DNA from: Lucinisca nassula
Taxonomy: Eukaryota > Mollusca > Bivalvia > Lucinida > Lucinidae
Direction of reading: 5' to 3'
Assembly (NCBI GenBank): GCA_963580285.1
Contig: OY757021.1
Coordinates: forward strand, 97,950,149-98,014,148
DNA length: 64,000 nt
Shown here piece by piece: positions 10,582-19,313 of the stretch (positions are counted from its first letter, which is position 1; each line of letters begins with the position of its first letter). Below the pieces are notes generated by a model. That model was not told the DNA's origin, ran no database searches, and saw nothing but the letters and a program-made list of their open reading frames with translations. The position numbers were made by a program, and so were the translations under genes.

Positions 10582-11667
10582 CTATATTTTATCAATTAAC
10601 TCAGTATCTTTCAGAAATGTAATGATTGCCTCAACTATCCGAGGCCTAATGTTTCGCGGGGAGTTAAGTAGGTCTCGTTCATCAAATGTATTGTATCCCA
10701 ATTTTAACAGTGCAGCTTTTAATTCCTGTCTGGTTTCTACATTTCCTTCACAGTGAAAAAGAATATGTTTGATGTCATTTTGTTCATCTCTATCACATAT
10801 GTTACATTTGATGTGGCTTTGATTGAATACACAATGGGTCCCTAGTTTACTGTGGTTTACGGTTACCACTGTAATGGGTGATAACATGGGTGATAAAATT
10901 TTTAACCTTGGGTTCCAGTCTATGGTAGAAATGGCCTTTGCTTTGTGGGTTGTCCCATAATTTTTGCCATTTTGTCATAATGGCCTGCTTAATTACCGGG
11001 TATATTTCTGTTTTTGTTGGTAGGGTCAGATCGTTTTTACCGTTTGTCATTGCTGATTTGGCACTTGAGTCTTTCATTACATGGGATATCTACATGGAAT
11101 GGGATCCCTTCCAGGTAGATATTTTGCCTTTGTCTTTGGCTGAGTCTAAAAGTAGTACTATTTTGTTTATTTTATCTGGTCTTCTTTTTGATTGGCCAGA
11201 TTGGAGGGCTTGTACTGAGCTGAGGGAGTCTTTGTTTGTTTGTTTGTTTGATTTGAGGTTTAACGTCCCCGTCAACACTGTAAAGGTCATTTTGAAGACG
11301 TTGCTTCCAATTTTGTGGGACTTTTACCCGACATTGAGATGAATTCACAAGTCAAGCCCTGTCGCCCAATGAAACCAATAGGGTTTATTAGCATGGACGG
11401 TCCGCCTCGCACCGCGGTTCCTGGACAGGCTTAGATCCTCTAAGCGGTTTACCAGTACTAGTGTGCGGGCCGGATTCAGCTCTGCGTTGAAGCACCGTGC
11501 AGCCCATATATTTCTTCAAGGCCCTAGGGGCGGGGGCTGAGGGAGTCTGTTAGTATGACTGCCTCAGGGATGTTAACAATGATCCATTTAATGGCATGTT
11601 CAATTGCTAACAATTCGATAGTAAATATCGACAGGCTCGGATTGGTTTTGAGTTCGATGTTCAAGTT
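10582..11667 (-). pseudogene. LINE 3' fragment: RNase H domain and C-terminal zinc-knuckle-like region
   Basis: Read on the minus strand, about 11549-11660 encodes SIFTIELLAIEHAIKWI and then AVILTDSLS, which is the RNase H pattern of LINEs carrying this domain. After an inserted SINE, the frame continues SVQALQSGQSKRRPDKINKI. Further frames at 10847-11077 and 10582-10887 follow, the latter with CNICDRDEQNDIKHILFHCE, a Cys-Cys-His-Cys array typical of LINE C-termini. It is 5' truncated and frameshifted, so not functional. RNase H after the reverse transcriptase points to I-, R1-, LOA- or Tad-like groups rather than to the L1/Tx1-type LINE at 12347-17899. The break with the inverted virus-like arm lies at about 11667. 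Confidence 0.75.
11232..11535 (-). mobile_element. SINE family A, copy 3, inserted in the LINE fragment
   Basis: Minus orientation; its tail appears on + as tttgtttgtttgtttgattt. It is flanked by a perfect 13-bp direct repeat, gctgagggagtct, at 11219-11231 and 11536-11548. It interrupts the RNase H reading frame of the LINE fragment, so it is younger than that fragment. Confidence 0.92.
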
Positions 11668-12346
11668 TTTCATAGCCTCCACATCAGCCGTCTAGCGTAC
11701 AACCCCTCCAAGATCTGTGCTGAATACAGGAGCCCCGCAAATGAATACAACGTACAAACCCCCGTGTTTCCACCCCAACATTTCTTCCGCCATTTTTTGG
11801 CGAGATTTCCCCCAAGATCTTAACACACTTCTCCCTCGTCCATATCCTATCTTCTCCGTCGGGACCCCAACCCAGTTCCAACGCCCATTCGCGGGAAGCC
11901 TCCCGGATCTCTTCTAGATCGCCCCACTCGACCTGCCCCTTTCCATGTAGTTCTTATTGTGTTCTCCAAACCCCTGGAACCTACGACAACATCCTCTTTT
12001 CTGCACGAGCTCCATGCCTGCCCGCAAACAGAGTTTGCATATATGTATTTCGCAGCTATATGTTCTCGTCCAAATGTTCCTTCTCCCCAGCTCCAGGCTT
12101 CGACTTTGTGGGCACCAGCTTCCGTTAGCTCTTCGCGTGTGGCGGAGCCATGGGCGTACAATGGTTCCAGGTCTTTGCGACCACCGCCCAGACGACAGCC
12201 GCGGCAATCGAGATATATACCCATCCTCGGGCCGTATCCACCATTTGCTTTATTTTCTCCAGGACCGTCCGGGTATCTTGTAGGGCCTCCTCTGTTTTTT
12301 CCTCTGTCTCTTATAGGAAGGCATCGAGATCTTCGTCTTCTTCTTT
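11668..12346 (-). pseudogene. Left arm: inverted, deleted copy of the virus-like element's plus-strand genes
   Basis: The reverse complement of this segment matches 18525-19335 closely, from the shared end near tgtggaggctat through the ORF stop (tag) to the coiled-coil and transmembrane coding part. Relative to the right copy it lacks about 140 bp, the region corresponding to roughly 18728-18868. It has extra differences that break the frames, including an early stop after the Phe-Leu codons near 12315. It includes a fragment encoding TARGWVYISIAAAVVWAVVA, a plausible membrane segment. The copy continues at 17900 after removal of the LINE. Confidence 0.85.
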
Positions 12347-12607
12347 TTTTTTTTTTTTTTTACAAAAACACACTTTAATTTTTCAGTCAAATGCACACAA
12401 CATTCACACAACTTGTGACACACGTTTACTTATCACAGCCAGCGCGAAATGCCTGGACAACGTCATGAAGAAGTTGAAGCTGCCATCAAGATGCAAATGA
12501 CGGACAAGTTTCAAATACAAAATGAGCCAGCGCACGACAAATCTACAACTAGAGCGAGCAGTCGATGGCAAGCCATCGCAAATCCCACGCTTTTGCCAAA
12601 TAGCAGA

Positions 12608-13750
12608 CGTGACCTTCTGACCCCTTGGCCCCTTTGGGCGGGCCAACTATAACATCCCTCTTGCACGCCCTCACCATGTAAGGAAGTCATGTAGCAAATA
12701 TGGTTGTATTCAAGCCAGAGGTTAAGGGGGAGATAGCGTGACGGACGGACGGACAGACGGACGGAGGCATTCACAATATCTCCCAACGGTTTATTTAAAA
12801 GCATGGGAATAATAAAAATCCACCAATAAAAGAAGTCACTAGAGCGATGACAAAGTATTTTTAATAAAAATAGCCACAGTGACCTTGACGTCAGCTCACT
12901 TGAGATATTGTCATAAGGAACATTTGTGTGAAGTTATATTGAAATCGGACAAGAAATGTAGGCGCTAGAGCGATGACAAAGTTTTTCTAAAAATAGCCAG
13001 TGAACTTGACCATGAACGTCAAACACACTCTAGATATTGTCAAAAGGAACATTTGTGCGAAATTATATTGAAATTGGTCAAGAAATGTAGGCGCTAGAGC
13101 GAATACAAAGTTTTTCTAAAAATAGCCACAGTTACCTTGACCTTGAAAGTCAAACACGCTCGAGATATTTTCATAAGGACCTTTTGTTTAAAGTTTATTG
13201 AAATCGGTCAAGAAATGTAGGCGCTAGAGCGATAACAAAGTTTTTCTAAAAATAGCCACAGTGACCTTGACCTTGAGGCAATGACTTTGAAAGTCAAACT
13301 CACTCGAGATATTTTCATAAGGAACAATTGTGTGGAGTGATATTGAAATCGGTGGACACATATAGCCGCTAGAGCGATGACAATGTTTTTCTAAAAATAG
13401 CCACAGTGACCTTGACCTTGAGGCCAAGACCTTGAAAGTCGAACCCGCTCGAGATATTGTCAGTCGGACATTTGTGTGAAGTTATATTGAAATCGGGGAA
13501 GAAATGAAGGTGCTAGGGCGATAGCGTGACTTTTACAGTGTAGCGTGACCTTTTGACCCCTTGAGATGGCCCTTTTGGGCGGAGCCAACTATAACGTCCC
13601 TCTCGCGCGGCCTCGCCATGTAAGGAAGTCATGTAGCAAATATTGTTGAATTACGGCCAGTGGTTAAGGAGGAGATAGCGTGACGGACGGACGGACAGAC
13701 GGACGGAAGCGTTCACAATATCCCCGAACGCTTTTTTTTAAAGCGTGGGG
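12608..13750 (-). repeat. Minisatellite element with GTCC flanks, nested in the LINE
   Basis: Two related flanks (12608-12810 and 13545-13750) share gtaaggaagtcatgtagcaa, ggagatagcgtgacggacgg and an ACGG/ACAG microsatellite. Between them lie about five units of about 130 bp with gatgacaaagtttttctaaa, agccacagtgaccttgacct and aaatcggtcaagaaatgtag. The unit is the reverse complement of the array at 39545-41450. Confidence 0.85.
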
Positions 13751-13751
13751 A

Positions 13752-13932
13752 TAATAAGACAAGACTCAGATCAGCCTGCGCTGTCTGATCAGTCTTCTTC
13801 GTGCGCTTTATGGATAGCTAAGGGCCCAATGCTCCTTCATGCAGCAAGAGAAGTATTTTGTTAGACTATATGTATGCACAGACTGATCTGATTCTTCGCT
13901 GGACGCACATGTAAGTTGTAGGAAATGCTGTG
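13752..13932. mobile_element. Family L MITE, copy 1
   Basis: It has inverted ends (agactcagatcagcctgcgc against gatctgattcttcgctggac) around a middle with gggcccaatgctccttcatg. Relatives lie at 31772-31970 and, partially, at 45583-45690. Confidence 0.65.
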
Positions 13933-13984
13933 CCCCGCCTCAATTATCATACTCATCTTAGTTTAGCATGACTTTTGTCCTGCT

Positions 13985-14932
13985 TATAAACATCAAAATG
14001 TCATCAGTCGTTGGCTTTACTACTTAAATCGAAGTTCAGATTTGTGCGTGCAAGTATCCATACTCTCAAAAGCTGCCAAAATCTATTCACTTTTTCACAT
14101 TCTGTAAATAGATGCAGGATAGTTTCCGCCCGATTCGCACAGTATGAACATTGATTTTCATCTATTTTCTTTATTCTGTGTAAAAAGGATTTCGTAACTA
14201 AAATTTTATTTGTAAGTTTAAACTGGAAGTTTTAACGTCGCTTCTTTTAGATCTTTGACCACTAAGTTAACTTAGGCACAAATCTGAACTTCGATTTAAG
14301 TAGTAAAGCCATCATTTTCTCAAACCAAAATAAAAATAAACTATTGTCATTAATTTTGGTTTTAGCAAAGCAATACATTTACAAAAATAAATTAAATCAT
14401 CCGATGAGATATTTCCTAATTCTTGTTCCCATTTATTTGAAAAGATAATTTCTTCAGTCCCAACCATTATGTCATTAAACCTCCTGCACCCTTTATTGTC
14501 TTTTATTAAGTTTCGAGTACATATACTGCATGTTGTATTATAAGCATTCATAATGCAAAACGGTTTATTTTCATTAATCGTATTTTTCCACTTATTAGGG
14601 ATTTTAGCTATTAATGCTTGGTAATCTAAAAAGGCCCCCCTCACCCCATAAACAGCTTTGAATCTTTCAAAACTATAGATATCACCATTATGATCTACTA
14701 AATCTGACATAAGTCGAACACCTTTGTTGAACCATTAATTATTATAGAACATCAGACCATGTGTCAATTTACTGTTGTACCAAATTGGAGTATCCAAAAT
14801 CTCTTTAATATTTTCTATTTTAAGTTTATTACAGTAAGTGCACCAACTTAGAAGTAAATCTTTCCAGAACGGGTTATCAATATCCCTATGAGTTTGGATA
14901 GCATATCCATGACCAGAACTTAGTAACAACAT
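13985..14932 (-). pseudogene. LINE ORF2, C-terminal part
   Basis: Minus-strand frames at 14735-14932 (NPFWKDLLLSWCTYCNKLKI) and 14312-14710 (FERFKAVYGVRGAFLDYQAL) match the post-reverse-transcriptase region of L1/Tx1-type ORF2. A frame at about 14030-14230 reads FLHRIKKIDENQCSYCANRA followed by ETILHLFTECEKVNRFWQLL, the Cys/His motif at the end of such proteins. An exact 34-bp inverted repeat (14013-14046 and 14277-14310) sits inside and replaces part of the coding sequence. Confidence 0.8.
14013..14310. repeat. Perfect 34-bp inverted repeat within the LINE
   Basis: Positions 14013-14046 (ggctttactacttaaatcga then agttcagatttgtg) are the exact reverse complement of 14277-14310. The inner 230 bp are LINE 3' coding sequence. 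The 14013-14046 copy is in frame with the LINE protein, so the 14277-14310 copy is probably the added one. Confidence 0.9.
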
Positions 14933-15140
14933 AAAATTTATATTAGATAATGTATATCAAGCATTTTAGATAATGTATATCAAGCATTATTTTCTGTATT
15001 TTGTATAATTCTACGTATCCATTAAATTTTCAATGCTTTTATAAAGTATGAGATGTTAATCATTCGAAGTCTACCTTCTCTATAGTTCTTAACTATTATA
15101 TCACGTTTAATTCTGTCTGGCCCATTATTCCATAAAAATT

Positions 15141-16250
15141 TTAAAAAATTCGGTTTATCTGCTTGACGAGATCGTCTGGAGGATTGGGAAGTGCTAAAAA
15201 TAAATGGGTGAATTTAGCCAAGGCTAGAGATTTTATAATTGTTATACGACCTATTAATGTCAACCTTCTTTTTGTCCATTGTTTACAAATATTTTCAACT
15301 TTATTCAGAACTTCGTAGTAATTCAAGTCCCAAACATAATTAACATTAGTTGAAAAATTGACGTCAAGTACTTTAAACGGGCCTTGATTCCAGTCAAGAT
15401 TGAATTCACGACATTGGCGTGTAACCGAATTACTCAACACTCCAATGCAAATAGCACGTGTTTTTTCAACATTGATCTTAAGTCCTGACAAAAAATAAAA
15501 CTGATTTTTAAACATTTAACGTCTCCCTCAAAGACCTTTCTGAACCGTCCAGGAAAATCTGAGTTTTATCGGCATATTGGCTTAGTTTAAACACCTTGTT
15601 ATCAATATTAATGCCTCGTATTTCTTGATTATTTCTTATCATCTGACCCAATAATTCAGCAGCTAAAACAAATAGGTATGGAGATATTGGGTCTCCTTGT
15701 CTGCATCCTCTGTTCAGACTGAAACTTTCAGACATAAATCCATTCTGTATGATACAGGATTCAGAACCTTTTTGAAAATTTCTTACCCATTTTCTGATTG
15801 AAGGTCCAAAATTATAATACTTTAAAGTTTTATCGATAAATTTCCAAGAAACTGTATCAAATGCTTTTTCATAATCAGTCGATAATATCAGACTGGGAGA
15901 TTTTGTTGTTGTGTTTCAAATAAAACATCATAAAACATTCTTATGTTTTCGCCTATATATCTACCTGATAAAAATCCCTTTTGGTCTTCATGAATAAGTT
16001 TATTTAAAACATTTTTTATTCTATTTGCTATAACCGCAGAAACCATTTAATAAATTACATTAAGCAATGAAATAGCATGCCAGTTTTTAAGGGTCTGTCT
16101 ACATTTATTTGATTTTGGAATACAGGTTATGACACCTTGTTTTTGAGTAATAGATAGATTTCCACATCTATAACCATAATTAAGAGATCTTAAAACAAAA
16201 TAGCCTAAATTTATCCAAAAAAAAAAAAAAATCAGGGTAAATCAATCTTG
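15141..16250 (-). pseudogene. LINE ORF2, reverse transcriptase domain
   Basis: On the minus strand, the segment encodes LSTDYEKAFDTVSW near 15855-15895, then LNRGCRQGDPISPYLFVLAA (15640-15720), then LSQYADKTQIFLDGS (15550-15600), then SGLKINVEKTRAICIG and RRLTLIGRITIIKSLALAK. These are the ordered motifs of a LINE reverse transcriptase. The catalytic YADD box reads YADK, so one of the metal-binding Asp residues is lost. Several frameshifts separate the pieces. The function would be target-primed cDNA synthesis, but this copy cannot do it. Confidence 0.88.
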
Positions 16251-16582
16251 ACCGGGACTTTTCCAATTCTTCATAGTTTTCAGAGTTTCACCTAGTTCAA
16301 TGAAAGTAATTTCGCCTTCAAGTTGATCTGAATCAAGGTCAGAAAGTTTATTGTCGTTTTCTCCGAGAATATTTTCAATATCTTCGTCATTTAACGGTTC
16401 ATTTTCATTATATAAATTACAATAGAATTGTTTCTGACAGTTTAAAATATCATTAGTATCTGTGTATTCTATCCCTTCCTCAATTAATTTGTTAATTACT
16501 TTACTGGTAAAGTTTCTATTTCAAGATTAAAGAAATAATTTGTAGGCTTTTCTCCCAAGTCTTGGTATGGGCACCTTGATCG

Positions 16583-16795
16583 TTACATTACCCGATCTAT
16601 TTTATCTTTTCTTATATTGAATAATTCTTCTTTTTTTGTTATTAAGTCACGTATGTTTTCATCAGAGATATTATGAAAGTTAGCATTTATTTCGTTTTCT
16701 AATACTTTAATATCGTTTTCCAGTTTTAATTCGGCTTCAGAAGTTTTTCTCTTTTTTTCAGAGGAATATTTAATAGTTATACCTCTTATCATCAT
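16583..16795 (-). pseudogene. LINE ORF2, linker between endonuclease and reverse transcriptase
   Basis: Encodes MMIRGITIKYSSEKKRKTSE and a Glu/Lys-rich helix. This is the usual linker sequence of L1/Tx1-type ORF2 proteins between the endonuclease and reverse transcriptase domains. It is in a different frame from its neighbours. Confidence 0.7.
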
Positions 16796-16921
16796 AAATA
16801 AAGTTTCTAAAAATAACTGGTCATTTATATTAAATTTAATGTTTTCAATATCATTTATGTTGTTTTGATTTAAACTGTATGTCTGTTTTACCTCTTCTAT
16901 TGTTTCTTTTACTTTCTGTAT

Positions 16922-17708
16922 CTAATCCGGATCTTTGAGTAAAGAGTTACTGAATTTCCAATAACCTTTTCCTCTCTCATTATTTGTTAATTTCAAATTT
17001 AGCAAAATACTGCTATGATCAGTTCTATAACCCGAGAGAATATCAGTGTCAACCACAAACTGTGATAGATTTTTACTGACCAGAAAGAAATCTAAGCGGG
17101 CCTGTTTATGTGTAGGATTTAACCTACGCCAAGTAAATATCTTGCAATTTTCATTCATCACCCGCCACACGTCTATAAGATTTTCTTCTTCAATATAGTT
17201 TAAAATTACCCTTTTTGCATTTGCATTATTGACATGCAAATAGTTTTCACAATCAATTTCTGGATCCAAGATAAAATTCCAAGCATAAAATTATTTGATC
17301 ATTTTCAAATTCAGCAATTTTTTGCAACAAAGTGGTATAAAAATTAGGGTTATCTTGATTTGGGCCATAGAGATTAACTAAAGTTATTTTTTTTCCTTGT
17401 ATGTGTTTATATCCATAATAATATAATTTCCATTTTTTGTCTGCCTTTACTTTATCAACTTTTTGAGCAAAGTTGTTATTTATAAGTATCATAACCCCTC
17501 TACTATTAGTTGTATATGAACTGAAGTAGGCATCATATCCCCATTCGGCTTTAATAAAAGGCTCTAACTGCGGCTTTACATGAACATCTTGTAAGCAAAT
17601 GATGTTGTATTTTTTAGACTTAACATAGTGAAACAAATCTCGCCGTTTTGTTACTTCAGATAGTCCTTGACAGTTCTGTGAGTAAATCCTTAACGGTTCA
17701 GACGTCAA
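16922..17708 (-). pseudogene. LINE ORF2, APE-type endonuclease domain (frameshifted)
   Basis: 17253-17708 encodes LRIYSQNCQGLSEVTKRRDL, then NIICLQDVHVKPQ and SRGVMILINNNF. 16922-17269 encodes DPEIDCENYLHV, then ARLDFFLVSKNLSQFV and YRTDHSSILL, then GKGYWKFSNSLL. This is an APE-like nuclease of the L1/Tx1 group: the Asn-Cys-Gln-Gly start, the LQDxH box and the final SDH-like box (here TDHS). The frame shifts at about 17270-17285, just where the Gly-Asp-Trp-Asn motif should be, so that motif is damaged. The domain nicks the target DNA in active elements. Confidence 0.88.
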
Positions 17709-17899
17709 ATCGAACTGTTTCTATGAATCCATACCCAAAATGAGCCATACTGAGAAAAGCGTGCTGGAGCAGAAACGGAAACCAAAACCAAAATACTTAT
17801 GGTATAAACAATATTAAAAAACTACCTACCAAAAAGGTGATCATTTTCCGGTATGCTATTAATGGTACCTCTGTAGTGATATTCATAGCATTTTATTTT

Positions 17900-18008
17900 C
17901 TTCTTCTTTGTCCGTGTTGTCGGCCAACTGGGCCAGCACCTCCTCCAGCAGTCTCGTAGATATCGTCGAGCGAAAGATTCGATTTTCCCATTTTGCCAAG
18001 CAGTTGTA
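17900..18008 (-). pseudogene. Left arm, continued beyond the LINE
   Basis: This continues the inverted copy after the LINE target duplication. The reverse complement matches the coiled-coil coding part at 18463-18515, then jumps to the segment at 18153-18190 that starts an ORF (MGKSNLSLDDI), then matches 18077-18090. It therefore lacks about 270 bp and about 66 bp relative to the right copy. The deletion joints are at short direct repeats and have no GT-AG ends, so they are not removed introns. Confidence 0.8.
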
Positions 18009-18090
18009 GAGCAGAGGAAGCAAAACAAGCAGTCCGGAGACAAAACAAGAAAGCAGCTATGCAAACGAGGAAACAACTGCTTGGCAAAAT
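17995..18090. repeat. Centre of the large inverted duplication
   Basis: gccaagcagttgt at 17995-18007 pairs with acaactgcttggc at about 18076-18088, leaving a spacer of about 68 nt. The outer arms extend from here to 11668 on the left (with the LINE between) and to 19335 on the right. Confidence 0.8.
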
Positions 18091-18274
18091 TCTCGGAATG
18101 TTTCCGATTTGTTCACGTCCCGATTTGGAAATATATCAATTGCGTTGGATACAAAATGGGAAAATCGAATCTTTCGCTCGACGATATCGAATTTATTCGC
18201 AAACCCAAAGGCCTGCTATCGGGCACCGAAAATACAAAGTAGGTCAAAATAGGCTAGAAAAATATGGGGACAGG

Positions 18275-18299
18275 GTGCGCACGCTATATAACGTGCGTC
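18275..18299 (+). promoter_or_regulatory. TATA-like box inside a small palindrome, candidate promoter
   Basis: gcgcacg (18277-18283) and cgtgcgt (18292-18298) form an inverted pair around tatataa (18285-18291). It lies just upstream of the plus-strand coiled-coil/transmembrane ORF. It is a candidate only; no transcript start can be seen from sequence. Confidence 0.3.
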
Positions 18300-18324
18300 T
18301 CGCGACAATCCTGCACTAGATATA

Positions 18325-18832
18325 TCGGAGCCAGCACAAAGCATCTTGCCCTACAATGGAGTTGCTTCCGTTGGCTCCGCCAAAGACCAACAACAAGCCC
18401 CGCGCCCGACTGTAGTAGACTTCTACAAAAGGCTGGAGGGACTCGAGTCCCAAGCACAGTAATCTACGAGACTGCTGGAGGAGGTACTGGCCCAGTTGGC
18501 CGACAACACGGACAAAGAAGAAGACGAAGATAGAGCTCGATGCCTTCCTAGAAGAGACAGAGGAAAAAACAGAGGAGGCCCAACAAAATACCCGGACGGT
18601 CCTTGAGAAAAAAGAGCAAATGGTAGATACGGCCCGAGGAATGGTACACATCTCGATTGCCGCGGCTGTCGTCCCGGCGGTGGTCGCAAAGACCTGGAAC
18701 CATTGTACGCCCATGGCTCCGCCACACGCGAACAAGCCGCCGAACATCAACCCGCCGGCCGTTGTTTCCGTTCCTCCGGAGGAACTAGCACAGAAGCCAC
18801 CGTCGGTCGGGGATCCCTTCTACATGGAATAG
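18325..18832 (+). pseudogene. Virus-like element: coiled-coil and transmembrane protein
   Basis: A plus-strand reading frame of about 165 codons with at least two frame breaks. In order it encodes a segment ending in TVVDFYKRLEGLESQAQ, then after a shift LLEEVLAQLADNTDKEEDED, then after a second shift near 18530 a Glu/Lys-rich helix with TRTVLEKKEQMVDTARG. Next comes a hydrophobic segment, VHISIAAAVVPAVVA, followed by a Pro-rich tail ending PSVGDPFYME at the stop (18830-18832). The inverted copy has Trp residues flanking the hydrophobic stretch, which suits a membrane helix. Acidic coiled coil, single membrane segment and Pro-rich tail suggest a membrane-associated or structural protein, but I recognise no family. 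The start is not certain; a short ORF beginning MGKSNLSLDDI at about 18160 may be a separate upstream gene. Confidence 0.55.
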
Positions 18833-19313
18833 TCGAAGACCCCCAAGTATTTTCGAGTACCTTCGAACAGCTGGAGCTGGCGGAAGCTGGTGCCCACAAA
18901 GTCGAAGCCTGGAGCTGGGGAGAAGGAACATTTGGACGAGAACATATATCTGCGAAATACATATATGCAAACTCTGTTTGCGGGCAGGCATGGAGCTCGT
19001 GCAGAAAAGAGGATGTTGTCCTAGGCTCCAGGGGTTTGGAGAACACAAGAACTACATGGAAAGGGGGCACATCGAGTTGGGAGATCTAGAAGAGATCCGG
19101 GAGGCTTCCTGCGAATGGGCGTTGGAACTGGGTTGGGGTCCCGACGGAGAAGATAGGATAGGGACGAGGGAGAAGTGTGTTAGGAAGATCTTGGGGGAGA
19201 TCTCGCCCGAAATGGCGGAAGAAATGTTGGGGTGGAAACACGGGGGTTTGTACGTTGTGGCCATTTGCGGGGCTCCTGTATTCTGCACAAATCTTGGAGG
19301 GGTTGTACGCTAG
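18833..19313 (+). pseudogene. Virus-like element: second plus-strand ORF, unknown function
   Basis: Following the previous stop without a gap, plus-strand frames encode FEQLELAEAGAHKVEAWSWG and, after a shift near 18995, a run with YMERGHIELGDLEEIREASC, then LGWGPDGEDR and a C-terminus LYVVAICGAPVFCTNLGGVV before the stop at 19311-19313. The left inverted copy conserves much of this sequence with a few in-frame differences, which suggests it was coding when duplicated. I recognise no family. The stop codon overlaps the stop of the minus-strand gene. Confidence 0.5.
19310..19313. other. Overlapping stop codons of convergent genes (CTAG)
   Basis: The plus-strand frame stops at TAG 19311-19313 and the minus-strand frame stops at TAG read on the complement at 19310-19312. 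Both lie in the one palindromic tetranucleotide CTAG. This leaves no intergenic space and is typical of very compact viral or plasmid genomes. Confidence 0.8.

Larger units (their letters stand above)
12347..17899 (-). mobile_element. L1/Tx1-like LINE with poly(A) tail and target duplication
   Basis: The insertion is bounded by a 10-bp direct repeat, cttcttcttt, at 12337-12346 and 17900-17909. It starts on + with a T-run, the poly(A) tail of a minus-strand element. Inside, on the minus strand, are an APE-type endonuclease, a linker, a reverse transcriptase and a C-terminal region, followed by a long 3' part that holds a minisatellite element (12608-13750) and a MITE (13752-13932) as nested insertions. 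No ORF1 is seen, so it is probably 5' truncated just before ORF2. Many frame breaks show it is dead. It splits the left arm of the virus-like element and is therefore younger than that duplication. The low-complexity repeat makes the exact border uncertain by a few bases. Confidence 0.8.

Noticed and set aside
18088..18868. Introns explaining the segments missing from the left arm
   Set aside because: None of the three missing segments has GT-AG (or GC-AG) ends; the joints are short direct repeats, typical of deletions.
18703..19313. Several overlapping minus-strand frames opposite the plus-strand ORFs (18316-19288)
   Set aside because: They are mirror frames of GC-rich coding DNA. The plus-strand readings keep a coiled coil, membrane segment and stop positions in both copies.
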